Source: Sphaerosporella brunnea
Lineage: Eukaryota; Ascomycota; Pezizomycetes; Pezizales; Pyronemataceae
DNA length: 64,000 bases
Assembly (NCBI GenBank): GCA_008704415.1
Contig: VXIS01000091.1
Span: 81,330-145,329 of the forward strand
Reading direction: 5' to 3'
The notes under the pieces are model-generated. The model was not told the origin of the DNA and made no database searches. It was given only the letters and a program-made list of their open reading frames with translations. Below are positions 45,269 through 56,500 of this stretch, piece after piece (the first letter of the stretch is position 1; the number at the start of each line of letters is the position of its first letter). Both the position numbers and the translations under genes were made by a program.

Positions 45269-46953
45269 ATGCCCGACACGCGAGCGAGAACCACGAAACG
45301 CGCGCGCAGCACGCAGGACGCCGAGCTCACCAAGAAGACGCGCGTCGTGCAGCTGCCGCTGTACAAGGACCACGACTGGATGTGCGAGCAGCTGGGGATT
45401 CCGCCCCGCGACAAGCTTGCCAGCCTCATCATTCGCCGCGAGGTGCAGGACCTCTGCGAGCAGCACGGCTTCAAAATGACTCGGAAGTACAGCTCGTGGG
45501 GCGCGAAAGAAATGCGCAAGCTCGTAAAGACGGTTACCGCGCAGTTGAATGCGGACCCGAAAAGGAAGAAGGTGATTTCTACCACGGCTGTCGACGCACT
45601 GGTGCACAGACTCTGCTTGGATAACGTGAGAAACATGAGGGTCGCTCAGGAGAGGAAGTCCAAGGGAGACTCCGTAAGTTGTTTTGGAACCGTGGTCCTG
45701 GCGTCAGCTGATCGATGCAGCACAATGAGGGGGAAGATCGAAATTCCAAGGACGAGGAGGATGATCACACGTCCAGTGATGAGGACACTCCAGCTGCGCC
45801 GACTGAGCCTCCGTATGCTAAGCCACAAGCTCTCGAAACAGACATGAATAACCAAGATGACGACAAGGAATTGCCCCATTTCGCTGGAGGCAAATGGTCG
45901 GTGAACGAGAGTCACACCGAGATCGATGAGCAACTCAGCAACCAGGTCACTGATACGCAGGATGGGGATTTGAACGGCCCAGCCCGGCTAGCGGAGATGC
46001 ATCACCGCGAAATACGCCTTCCTAAGCCGCCTGCTCAGCAACAAGCTGTCGAAACAGACATGGATCACGAAGACGGCCAGGACGACAAGGAATTCGGCCA
46101 TTTTGGTAGCGCGATTGACACCGAGATTAATGAGCAACTCAGCAACCAGGTCTCTGATAGGCCAAATGGCGATTTGCACGGTCAAACCGGGCTGGCAGAG
46201 GCGCATCACCACGAAATACGCCTTCCTCCAGGGCGGTCGGTTCGAGCCAAGTGCGACGATGAAACTCGCAGCATGGATAACGGCCGTGAGAGCAGATCGT
46301 GCGAGCTCAATCCCGGGCCAAAACCACTGTCAGCGGCAGCAACTGTTCCTGAGGACACGGTGCATATTTTACTTCCACAAGCATCGCAATGCGATACGCG
46401 CACCAGCGTCCTCGTCCATTACGGCAATGAATCGCCTTCAAACCCCCCCGTGGTCATCCCGATAGCTAAGCCGTGGCACATGCTCTATTTGTTGGCGACT
46501 AGGAGGGTGCCATGCAACTTTAATCACGTCCGCCTTGGTGCGATTGTACCGGAATCCACCGAGATGGTTTACCTAGATACGGAACAGGCTTGGGCTCGGT
46601 TAACAGCCAGAAGGGAGGTGGTTAGACTCATATTGGTGCTCATCCCTCGTTCTGAAGATATTTCACTTCCACAAGTATCGCAATGCGATACGCGCACCAG
46701 CATCCTTGTCCATATCGGCAATGAATCGCCTTCAAACCCCCCAGTGGTCATCCCGAGAGCTCAGCCGTTCATCAATCTCTATCTGTGGGTGAGCGAGAGG
46801 GTGCCATGCAACGATGATGAATTCCGCCTTGGTGGGATTGTACCAGAAACCAGCGAGATTGTTTACCTAGATACGGAACAGGCTTGGGTACGATTGACAG
46901 CCAGAAGTGAGGTGGTTAGACTCATATTGTTGCTCATGCCTCATACTGAATGA
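45269..46953 (+). CDS. two-exon gene with two tiers of internal duplication, unknown function
   Basis: Exons 45269-45673 and 45721-46953 with a 47-bp GT-AG intron (donor GTAAGT) give 545 residues without a stop. I do not recognise the family. Residues 1-135 are basic, with an NLS-like start (TTKRARST, TKKTR), then a helical domain containing LPLYKDHDWMCEQLGIPPRD and KLVKTVTAQL. Residues about 171-305 hold two acidic copies of a 72-residue module (DEQLSNQVTDTQDGDLNG, NEQLSNQVSDRPNGDLHG). Residues about 347-447 and 448-545 are two copies of a 98-residue C-terminal domain (LPQASQCDTRTSVLVH, LPQVSQCDTRTSILVH). Each ends in a hydrophobic strand (VVRLILVLIP, VVRLILLLMP). The alternation of strands with a helix is vaguely beta-grasp-like, but this is a guess. 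Probably a functional nuclear protein. Confidence 0.8.
45674..45720 (+). other. intron of the duplicated-domain gene
   Basis: GTAAGT donor, GATGCAG acceptor, 47 bp. Removing it joins two long frames that lie in different phases, which strongly supports it. The length matches other introns inferred in this window. Confidence 0.85.
46374..46953 (+). repeat. coding duplication, two 98-codon units
   Basis: The second unit begins near 46668. Long stretches are almost identical in DNA, for example CAATGCGATACGCGCACCAG and GGCAATGAATCGCCTTCAAA occur in both, while the central part (W-H-M-L-Y versus F-I-N-L-Y) has diverged. This suggests duplication followed by partial homogenisation or selection. 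Confidence 0.85.
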
Positions 46954-47458
46954 AGATTAAGTTCATCTGAGGATACAGTATGCATGGAGAGATCCCGGTG
47001 GGGTGGGTCGGATTGTTTGTTTGGCCACGTCCTGCTGCTTCAAGACGATCACACTGGTTGTGTTGCGGCGGGGGGGGGGCTTGGAGAGCGGCGACTGGTA
47101 CTGGTAGCGAATGTCAATTCAAAGCGTTGTGTTTTTACAAGCTTGAGGCGCTCAAGAGCGTTCGTACTATATTTACCGAGCATTCCCCACAGTAAAACAC
47201 ATATTCTCTAAACGTTCAAGCGCACCTACGCACTGTGCCGTCCTTGCGCCCCAAGGAATACTTCGCGGACAGATCGAGCAGGGTGTGATACAACCGCGTC
47301 GTACGTGCCGGCGGAAACAGTCCGAGGCGCACACCACGGTAGGGTGTCGAAACGCACGGTTTACAACCTACCTGCCATCGACGAACCGGCTTGTGGCTGG
47401 CATGTTTCGCGGATACAACGAACCCACAAGCGAGTCGACGTTCCTGGTGGGTTGTGTT
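46954..47458. other. intergenic, no recognised gene
   Basis: A run of 10 G lies at 47070-47079. No domain in the short frames. Confidence 0.4.
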
Positions 47459-48260
47459 TGCCTGCGGGCGTGGCCTGAACCCGACTGATTGAAGCGGGCT
47501 TTTGAAATCACGGACCGTTTGGACCAGGTTTTTTGGATCGAGACCTAGACGCCTACGGGCCCAGAAGTACCTGGCGCCCGGCGGGCCGGCCAGGCTTCTG
47601 TAGTTTTTTGCTTACACATACATCCAGGAAAGGAACCTAAACACGAGTACACATCCAACAACCTGAAGGACGTGCAGCTACCGCTCCATCTCCGCCGCCC
47701 GCTGTTCCAGGTCACTCAGCATACGCTCAACCTGATCAATTTGAGAATCCGCGCCATATACCAGATCTTCCCTCGCCCAGGATTTGAGGCATTCCATGGC
47801 TTCGATAACGTCGTCTCCCAACGAACACCGCTGATGCGTAATGGTGTATCGACCCCTAGAAATTGTTAGTGATGCTTCCATCAACGTCACCTTTGAAGGA
47901 GACTCTGACCCGCTGAACACACGTTCTGGTTCAGCAGACATCGCGGGAATCGCATCAAGCTCAACTTCCGACCCTCGTCGGGGTTGCTGTTATTGGGGTG
48001 GATCGACCAGTGTTTTGATTGCGATCAACGCTTTAGCTGCGGCGGAGCGAGCACCGAACGATTAGCGCTTTTAATGGCTCCACGTTCGACACAATCTCCG
48101 ACCCGACCTTCATTTAGGATACCGGCTGGCACCAATCAGATATCCAGGTTTTTCTTATGCTGGCCCGAACCTGTTGGGCTTCCCACATCACCGTCCCGAC
48201 CTGATCCACTCCGTGGGGCCCCGTTGGACCTCACGGCCGTCGAGACCATTGACAGCCCTA
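47459..48260 (-). mobile_element. hAT family A derivative, copy 3 (keeps transposase tail)
   Basis: About 800 bp. The right end at 48256-48260 is a decayed terminal repeat (TTGACAGCCCTA); the left end is degraded near 47459. Both hAT-A subterminal blocks are present (47490-47640 and 48110-48240). It contains the longest surviving piece of the family's transposase, so it classifies the whole group as hAT. Confidence 0.8.
47678..47971 (-). pseudogene. hAT-A transposase dimerisation domain
   Basis: Minus-strand fragment with the canonical hAT C-terminal signature: DAIPAMSAEPERVFSG, then a 54-bp GT-AG intron at 47856-47909 with a CTAAC branch-like word, then RYTITHQRCSLGDDVIEAME, CLKSWAREDLVYGADSQIDQ and VERMLSDLEQRAAEMER before the stop. 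An in-frame stop lies just upstream of about 47971. The rest of the transposase is gone. Confidence 0.88.
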
Positions 48261-48815
48261 GTCGGGAATGCATCTCCATGATACAAACTGGTAACTCTTC
48301 TGGTTCCGAAGCTGCGGGAGGGTCAACGCTAGAGCCGTTCACCCTCATACCTGGCAAAGCACATCACAAAAAAGCCAGAGGTAGAGGGGAAGTAGGACTA
48401 CCCGCAACACGCTGTAACCTGCAGACCAACAAAGACTTATGACAATGGCATAGTGCAGGCGGCTTCAAAGCAACGCGTCGGCGGGCTCCGGTTGGTAGAA
48501 ACAGCGACAACTGTTAATTAACTGATTACCGCTTGAGAACTCTGGGGAAAGCTCCCTGCCGTCCCCTAAATAAGGATCGCTCTGTAAGACTGAGGGCCGC
48601 GCTTCCACCAGTCACGGAATCTCATGATGTAATTGAAGACTCGCGACGACGGATGTGGAAAGCTTGGACCATGTAAAATCGTAACGGCCTCGCTATGGCA
48701 AGCTGTCCACCGCTATGGCCAGCACTGTCGTCGGGTGAAATCACCATTTTTTCCGCTGTTGGCTGCCCCCAAACTCTTGAAACCACACACAGGACACCCG
48801 CAGCTAGCAACAGCA
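48261..48815. other. intergenic, no recognised gene
   Basis: Upstream of the QQIAEPAS ORF. No TATA box or domain seen. Confidence 0.4.
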
Positions 48816-49312
48816 ATGGCGAGACAGAGCAAAAGGACTATTATTTCACGACACGTTACAGCTATTCACAAGCGCAGGCGTCTGGCTGAGGCTGAATGAC
48901 AGCAAATCGCCGAGCCTGCTTCACAGCAAATTGCCGAGCCTGCTTCACAGGAAATCGCCGAGACGGTAATCCCGGGCCTGGGTGATGAAGATATGTTGCC
49001 GAAGCGGAAGACCTACAGTGCTACATCGACTCCCTTCCGCCATTGGAGTCACAGCCCAAGTCGCAACGAATCGCTGAAAGCGGAGAAGGATGCCAAGCTC
49101 AGAAACAGAAATGGCCTTGAGTATTTTGTTCAAAGAGAATCCAAATTCTGAAAGAAGGTGTTGTAGATATAAAAAAGCGACTCGCCTCCAATCGAAAGCG
49201 CACAACTGGCCACGATTATATCTGGCATTTCCAAGTCAAGACTTTTATCCGTGATCAGCGGCGCATCATCCAAGCCTACCGGGATGGGGCCACGTTTGGC
49301 GACAAGCAGTAA
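48816..49312 (+). pseudogene. broken ORF with QQIAEPAS repeats
   Basis: From ATG 48816 the frame reads MARQSKRTIISRHVTAIHKR with a basic N-terminus, meets TGA at 48897-48899, then continues in the same frame through a 24-bp tandem repeat (QQIAEPAS twice, then QEIAE) to a stop at 49149-49151. A frame change at about 49140 would continue it as KEGVVDIKKRLASNRKRTTG and HDYIWHFQVKTFIRDQ to TAA at 49310-49312. I do not recognise the family. With one nonsense codon and one shift it is best called broken; TGA could derive from CGA. Confidence 0.5.
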
Positions 49313-50677
49313 AAGGAACGGGTGTACAAGAGTCATCGGCGAGTCTCAAAGGGACCGCCTGAGGCGGACTTTGGTTGAAGCACCTGAGGCAGACCTTTAT
49401 TGAGGCAGCCGCAGTCATTGCGGCAGCCTCGGGGGGGGGGGGGGCAATTGTATGGTGGAAATATAATCATTCAGGCAGCTCGAGGTTTTTAACCACTTCG
49501 CACGCTTCTACCACGGCTTTAGATGCGGCTTTGACCACGTTCTGCACCGTCCGCGTGCTGTTAAAGTGAGGGAAATTTTAACTGACCTGCAAGTTTAAAG
49601 CCACATGCACCATATAAAGGCAGAAAGGCGCAGGAACGATTAAACTATACAACGCGCAACACGTGAGATTGGGTGAAATGAAAAACAATAAAGAAGCACA
49701 GACACATCGGCCACGGGGGCCAGAGACGTTTCCACACGGACCTGGCGGGCTTCGTTTCGCTGCGCATGACAGCTTTCCACAGCGGCCACCCCAGCAACCT
49801 GGGGTGCATAAGACTACTTACATGCTGAGGCTGGTGAGCAGCACTCATAATGCAGTCCAACAGTGCTACCCGCGACTGGCGGCTCTTGCACCGTAGCCTG
49901 TTGGGAATTGGATGAATTAGGGCTGCTGGGACACCGGGTCAGACTTTTTAATGTTGTGCAACGGTGCATTCCGCAACTGCCAGCGCCTTCCCGCAACAGT
50001 ACGAGCACGCAGATTGTGTGCACCGGGAATCGCAGTGGCTTTAACACCCATATTCTAAGCGTGGGTGGAGTGAAGGTTAAGGTAGAAGACGGGGTATCTG
50101 ACTACTGAGTTACAAAGCAGAGAGGGGCGAAAGCTGCGTAATCTGTAGGTATTGTATACCTATCCTCCATACAGCCCTGTCCGGACATGACAGATGATCG
50201 GCCTGCTGGTACTCAGAGTGGGCCGCCAGCAGAGATAGCACAAATGAAAGCAGGCATTTTATCTGCGACTGCTGCGTCCTCCAGCGCAAATCGGCCAGCG
50301 TCCGTGCGGCCTCGCGAACACCATGCAGGTAATTTGCGATAACTACCGGATCCCGACATGCCGCACCGGGTGGCAATCTGGTTAACACGCTCAGGATCTG
50401 TCCATCCCTAACCTCATAATATGAATCGACAACGCTCGCAATAATGCAGATTTGCCATTGATTCATGTCGTGCACGCAGCAAGACTCCCAGGGACTATGT
50501 AGATAGCGGAATCGAAACATGGTCAAGGTTCCGATGTTTGCTGGCCGTTTCATCCGCGGGGTAATCATCGCGGATACAATGTGCGGTGGCCGCCCAATCG
50601 TTGTCACGGTTCAGTGTAGACTTTCGGATACACAGAGTTTGGCAACGTGCAACTGGTAGTAGTAGACTTGGCACCGC
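49313..50677. other. intergenic; one unsupported minus frame
   Basis: A run of 14 G lies at 49431-49444. The minus frame 50110-50607 (165 residues, Leu/Ala-rich with hydrophobic helices) is the most protein-like piece, but it has no recognisable motif and no defined upstream exon. Confidence 0.4.
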
Positions 50678-51838
50678 GGAGTAGGCAAGAAGTCCAACAG
50701 AGATGTGCTGGCTAGGCGCGAGAAAGCGGCTGCACGGAAGCTCGCCGCGGACAGGCAGGCCGTCGACCAGGAGGTTTCTGCGGCCGAGATCCGGACCGCG
50801 ACAGTCGAGGTCGAAATCGCGCTCAGCCGTCGCAATATCGTCAAACAGAATGTAGAAACGGCCAAAGTCAAGGCGGAGACGGCTGAAGTCAAACTGGAGG
50901 CAGCAAAGTTGAGATTGACAAGACTGAACTGGCTGTCACAGCAGGCCGTTGCTCGTCGCTATGGCGCCGCTGGTCCCGCTCTCGCTTGCCCTGGTACCAC
51001 CCCGACTGCCGCCGCCGACGTCTCCTCTGCCGTACGTCCTCCCGCCCCTGGTTCCCACACGTCACGTGTAAGCGGAGCGCCCAGAAAGTATCTTGTGTCC
51101 AAATTCTTTTCTTTCCATTCGTACGTCAATCTACACAAGTTATTTTTTCCTCGATGTTCTTTCGTGCATTGGTGATTCGGCCTCGGTGGATGCTTGCTTC
51201 CAGTTGAGCCAATAAATGCATGCCGTTGTAAGCGGTGCACAGTGGGACGCACGTACCTCTGCGTTTCCATTAACCCTAAGCCGCGGAGAGGGACGGCGAA
51301 GAGATCCACACCGAGCGGGCAGCCCTTGAGGCCGCAACGTTGGGGCTCGGAACCGCCCGCAGCCGTCTCAATGTGGCAAAACTGCACGTGGAACTGGCCA
51401 AATCTATGAGCATACAGGGTTCAAACATTGAAGGGTGGGGCATCACATGATCGCTGTATACAACTTGTAGGGGGCTCTGTCTCTCTTCCCTTAGACAAGA
51501 ACTATAACACCAAACGCAACGCGCAGGCGGCTGATATCAGCGTAGAGGCGGCGATGTACAAGTTCGCGAGATTGGAATTGTTGTCAGACCAGGCCGTTGC
51601 TGCCCGCTTTGGCCCCGCCGGCTCCGCGGCTGATTGCCCCGGAACCACCGTGACTACCTCCGCTAACGTCTCCCCCGCCGTGGGTTCAGCCGCCGACGCT
51701 AACGCTCGTGCTGACATCCGCCCAGGCTCAGGTTGCGATGCGCTAAGATGCTGGAGCATCAATCGCACCGGCCCGGACCAGGTCTCAATTTTCCTTCTCG
51801 ATGTCAAGTTCCAGTTCAACCTTTTCCACCAGTGTTGA
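50678..51838 (+). pseudogene. coiled-coil gene remnant with duplicated module
   Basis: From about 50678 the plus frame gives a strongly heptad, Ala/Lys/Glu-rich coiled coil (EVSAAEIRTATVEVEIALSR, ETAEVKLEAAKLRLTRL) ending in LSQQAVARRYGAAGPALACP and a Thr/Ala/Pro tail. A second coiled-coil stretch (51285-51438, HTERAALEAATLGLGTARSR) and a second terminal module (51496-51722, LLSDQAVAARFGPAGSAADC) follow in other frames. No ATG opens the first frame, and a stop precedes it at 50663-50665. Introns may link the pieces but none could be fixed. Probably a decayed tandem duplicate; family unknown. The opposite strand frames lack heptads. Confidence 0.5.
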
Positions 51839-51858
51839 CACCTCAGGAGGCCGGTGAT

Positions 51859-52426
51859 CAGGGCTGTGAAATGTCCGGCCAGTCCGGTCCGGCTTTGAGC
51901 GCGGCCTGAACCGGACTGATTGAAATGGGCTTTTGAAATCACGGTCCGTTTGGACCAGGCGTTTTGGATCGCAAGCTAGGCGGCTAGGGACACCCGCCAG
52001 GCCCTGAAGTACCAAGCCCCCGGGGAGCCCGCCAGGCATCTGTAGTTTTTTGCTTACACATACATCGAGGAAAGAAACATGAACGCGAGATACAGATTCA
52101 ACACGGTGCGACGCTCCAGAGGTTTCCTCTGTTGCGAGATTTGCGAGTAAAACGTCCGCATTTCCGCTCCGCAGTATTCCGACTCTCATCGAGTTGTCGT
52201 TTGTGGCGCGGCGGAAACAAGCACCGAATAATCAGCACTTGTTGGCGGCCCCCGCGTTCGGCGCCGTGACTGACCCCACCTTGATGCAGCATACCGGCCA
52301 CCGGCAGGCACCGATCAGATATCCAGGTTTTTTCATGCAGGCCCAAACCTATAGGCCTGCCACATCACCTAAGCCACTCCGTGGGGCCGCGTTTGACCTG
52401 TCGGCCGGCCGGACTAGACTGCCCTG
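51859..52426 (-). mobile_element. hAT family A derivative, copy 4
   Basis: 568 bp with terminal repeats CAGGGCTGTGAAATGTCCGG at the left and, read inward, CAGGGCAGTCTAGTCCGGCC at the right. The 5'-CAGGG start is characteristic of hAT elements. No transposase residues remain. The flanking 8-mers (CCGGTGAT and CTTGGAGG) differ, so the insertion is old or rearranged. Confidence 0.85.
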
Positions 52427-52949
52427 CTTGGAGGTTTCGGCGCAGAGCTGAGCGAGAGCGATTGCGCCTGCGCCATGCTATTTCAGCGTGGAGCATGATA
52501 CATTCACATTTCCAGAGACCCGTTGCAACATGCGGAGAATAGCTATGATCTAACTACAAGGGCGATGCTATTGTGAGCGGTGGTAACGAGGCGTGAACAA
52601 ACATCGACGGCGTAGGCTGGACAATTCGCTATGTGGTGGTTGGGCATCAAGTCTGCATTGCTAAACCGTGATAAGCGTGGCAAACAATGCAACGACAACC
52701 AAGCGGCACGTTTCGCTCAAACGCAGCGCTTGTGAGGGTGTTAATTGTAGCGCCACTGCCGAGGCGGTTATGCTGCAGGGCGAGGCGTCGCCAAAGCTGG
52801 CAGGGAAGGGTGAAAATGGATGGCCGTTGTTGGGTGTGGATGTGTCTTGTCGAGTGGTAGGCGGGTTGCGAGTTGTGACCAGGTAACGTCCGAGGATCTT
52901 CAGAATTTCGGCTGAGATTTCTTAGGCCCGGCCTATGTGGGGCGTTCAG
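52427..52949. other. intergenic, no recognised gene
   Basis: Short frames only. The end (about 52885-52949) has ATTTCGGCTGAGATTTCTTA, weakly like the satellite anchor, but the match is too poor to call. Confidence 0.4.
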
Positions 52950-53519
52950 CAGTGTTGCACACGCGTCGAGAATTCTCGGCGAGGGTCTCGGTCTCGTGAG
53001 AATCGTGCGGTCCCGAAATGTCTCGCCGGCCTCGTGGCAGTCTCGACGGTTCTCGTTCAGTCTCGTCATTCGCGCGAGCGCTCGGTTGTCTCGCCAACGT
53101 TCAGGTTGCTATGGTGCCGCTGTTGTCTGGGGAGGCATAGCTCGGGTCGTGAAGGGTCTGCACGGGACGCAATTCTAAGGTTTGATTCGTTCGTTGCCAG
53201 TACATAGTGATGTGGTGGAGGACGGCCGGTGATATGCTCCATGTCCAGCGGCTGGTGCACAAATGGCTATTGTACGAGGATAGTGTCTGCAATTGCATTG
53301 TTGTTATGTTCCTCGCCCACCTAGATGCACCAGCGTGCATGACCCGTCCTCCCAGCTTACGATCCAGACTGGAAGCTCTCCCGCGCCGGAGAGATTCTCG
53401 CCGGGTCTCGGCGGGTCTCGCGAGGCCGCCGTCATTCGCGGTCAGTCTCTCCCTTCTCGAGCAGTCTCGACAGTTCTCGAGGAGTCTCGATCATTCTCGC
53501 GGTCTCGTGTGCATCACTG
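52950..53519. mobile_element. hAT family D MITE with 8-bp target duplication
   Basis: 570 bp, ends CAGTGTTGCACACG and, read inward, CAGTGATGCACACG. It is flanked by GCGTTCAG (52942-52949) and GCGCTCAG (53520-53527), an 8-bp target duplication with one mismatch. Relative to the copy at 41684-42840 it is inverted and lacks about 590 bp of internal sequence, including the transposase fragment. Non-coding. Confidence 0.93.
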
Positions 53520-56500
53520 GCGCTCAGTGACGATATCTCAGGCAGTAAAATTGTGACGTCGCTCCCACATCTCGGCCTGATGATCCGTTGGGCGGACTGG
53601 TACTACCGCCTCCACGCTACCCGGAGTCCTGGAAAATGTCGGGATCTTGTGGTGGCAATGGTCAGGAGCCTTGTCCTCAACGATCTGGCTGGCGGTTTGT
53701 CGAAGCTCATGCCTGCGGCAGCTGCTGCAAGTGTACCCTGGGCGCGATGGCATTCGGAACAGGATGCACGGATGACAGTCGTTCCAATGCAGGTTTCGAG
53801 TGTGCGACCGGGCTTGGGCCGCGGAAGGTATAGTCAGGCGGGGGACAGGTGATAGCTGGTCTGCGTAGGTGTGCAGCACATCCGGGACGTATACGGCATC
53901 GATTCCACCTACGAATATGAAGTTTGAGGGGGTTTGACCTGCCGGCATGATTTCCCAGCACGACGGAATAGGTGGAGGCACTGACGCGGCTAGCCGCGAT
54001 GGCAAGTATGGCATCGGTGATTTCTCTACGAGTAAAGGTCAGGGTTCACTGCTAGATCGGTAGTCGCGGCGCAGCTGCAAGTATCAGTTACATACAGCGC
54101 TCAGGGTGCAGGGAAAAACGTACGATGTCCCGGGGACACTTAAGAAATAGAGTTGAAAAATGGTGAAGAGTTTATCATCGAGGAAATAGGACGTTTCAAC
54201 AATGTAGAGATGTTTCGTCGGTTGTGGACTGTCGTATATATACACACTGAGCCCCCTCAGAGAGCATGGTATAATAATATGCCGTGTCGGGGTCTCGGCC
54301 GCTGGATTTTGTATTATACGATATAACTCAGTCCGTGAGTCATTCTCAATTCCGAGCTGAGACGGCGGTGACTGATGCGCTCTCGCCGGTTATCTAGGTT
54401 CCCAACGGCGGCGTATAAAGTGTATGCTGAACAAACAGGTTCCCGAACCATTTTCCCTCGATGAAGATGATGGCGGGATTGCAAGGTCTAGATCCGCATG
54501 GACTAGAAGTGGTCAATGTAACCGCGTCCGGAACTTACGTGCCCGTAGGTTTGGAACCTCGCGGAGGTGACGTTTTGCAAGGAACCGCACGGAAAGGTTA
54601 ACTCACTCACAGGAAGAAATAGCGACAGGACTGCACAAACGTAAAGCAAGCATTTTGGCGCATGATGTTACGTGGACGAGATATGGCAACCTGCAAACCT
54701 AGCCGTGTTCGACGTTATCACGTGGCTGGCTGTACACACGCAAAGCTAATGCCTTCAACAAACGGAATTGCACAGTGATAACCGCGCGATCGGAACGCTT
54801 GTGCAATAGCTTCACGCCGACAAGGTTCCGACGGCAAATCTAGACCGCATAATCGGTGCTGCGATGAGGCCTATATGGTTATTCGCGGAAACCGACTATG
54901 TTTCTTCACGGGCGTCCACAAATAGCGACCAGGAGCACGACGTACCGGGACGCGGCCACAGGTAAAACTGAAAGTAACTTTTGCACAAGCTTCGGCCTCG
55001 GCCAGAGTCGCCGTAACTCTGCGTGGTTTGTAGCGCCTCGCTGGATCGAGAACCTTGTCCAAGGTTTGGAGTCTTACAACTCTGAAATCCAGAGTGCGCG
55101 GCCTGTGCTATGTCATCACGGGGATCAGTGCGGTGAACCGCATGCCCGAGGCCAGAATAGAAAAATGTATAAATACGACGCTCTCGTCCTGCCCAGTGCA
55201 GATTCTCCCACTCACACACACCTCTCCTCGTCACCGCCATTCCAATCGTGATCCATCACCACTTGCCGAACCGGTTGGCTTCGCACCTGGGTCCGCGTCC
55301 ACGGCGAGGAACGTTGTTTCTTCATCCGGTGGGGGTGCATGCACGCTGACGAGACAGCTCGCACCTCGGCTGCGGAGGCGAAAGCTGGACACCGGGCGTA
55401 GGCCTCAATCTTAGCGTGGATGACACGGCTCGGTTCGCAGCTCGGACGCGCTGCACTCGGGCCGTCGATGGCACGGATCGCTCGGGACACGCCGGCTCGG
55501 TCCACCGTCCGGGCGCGGTTCGCTCTGGCCGGGTCAGTTGCGTGTCGGCATGACTGCTCGCTTCGCGCCGCGGCCTCGGATGACACGCGTCGCTCGGCCA
55601 TCGCTGTTGTGGCCTCAGTCGCGCTGTGTGAGTGATGGTGTTTCGATTTGCGCGTGGATCACGGCGGCCACCAGGAAAGCTGGAGAAAGAAAAATGAAAC
55701 CGCACGGAAGATTACTCGTGCGTCGAGGCCAGTTCCGCTTTCCCTATCATCGGTATCGTGGCATACTGACGGACGGACGGTTAGAATTCCAGTTGCGCGG
55801 CTGCCTCTCCGCTCAACACCGACTATCCCGGAGCAAAGTGTCGCATCGCTACGCCACCTTGACTGCTATTCCAGCATCGCTGCTCTCCGGACGAAGAATA
55901 CCGCTCGTACGGAGAAACGTCCTGCACTGCAATCGAGGATGAATTGGGAAGGCGCTGATTGTCCTCGACGGTCGCGGTGTAGGCGCACTGCTGATAAAAG
56001 ATATCGCCGCCAGCACATTCCAGCAGCCGTGTACTGTTGACTGAAGACGCTGCGAGGTAGGACCGGTGGCCGGTCAATGTCTGCTGCCAATGCTAACTCC
56101 GGTCCAGAGTCGTATAGCGTCTCTGTTGTTCACCGCCAGAATCCAGCACTCATCGCCGTTGTGCACGCATCTATGCCGTGCCATCAAGTGGCCCCACTTG
56201 CGAAGTACACATTCCACGCCTCCGAAAATTGATGGCACCCACATTTCGCGAACAGTCACTTCGAAGAATTGCTCTTCGCGACCGCGGAACGCCGCGCTGG
56301 CGGGGGGCCCACAGGAGAATTGTTTTGGCGACGGCCGTCTCCAACTCTGCCCACGGCCGACATTCTGAAATGCTCCCGGATCGCCTCTCGACAGTCATCG
56401 GTGCTGGTGGTGTGAACGGGAGGTCGCAACTGAGGAAAATGTATTGATTGGCCGCGTTTGGACATGGTTTCTCGCTGACCGACTACGGCGATCGGATGTG

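Noticed and set aside
50110..50607. 165-residue minus frame with hydrophobic helices
   Set aside because: Protein-like but unsupported: no homologous motif and no adjoining exon.
55160..55600. Promoter-like TATAAATA with following C/T-rich stretch
   Set aside because: No convincing coding frame follows, so no gene is called.
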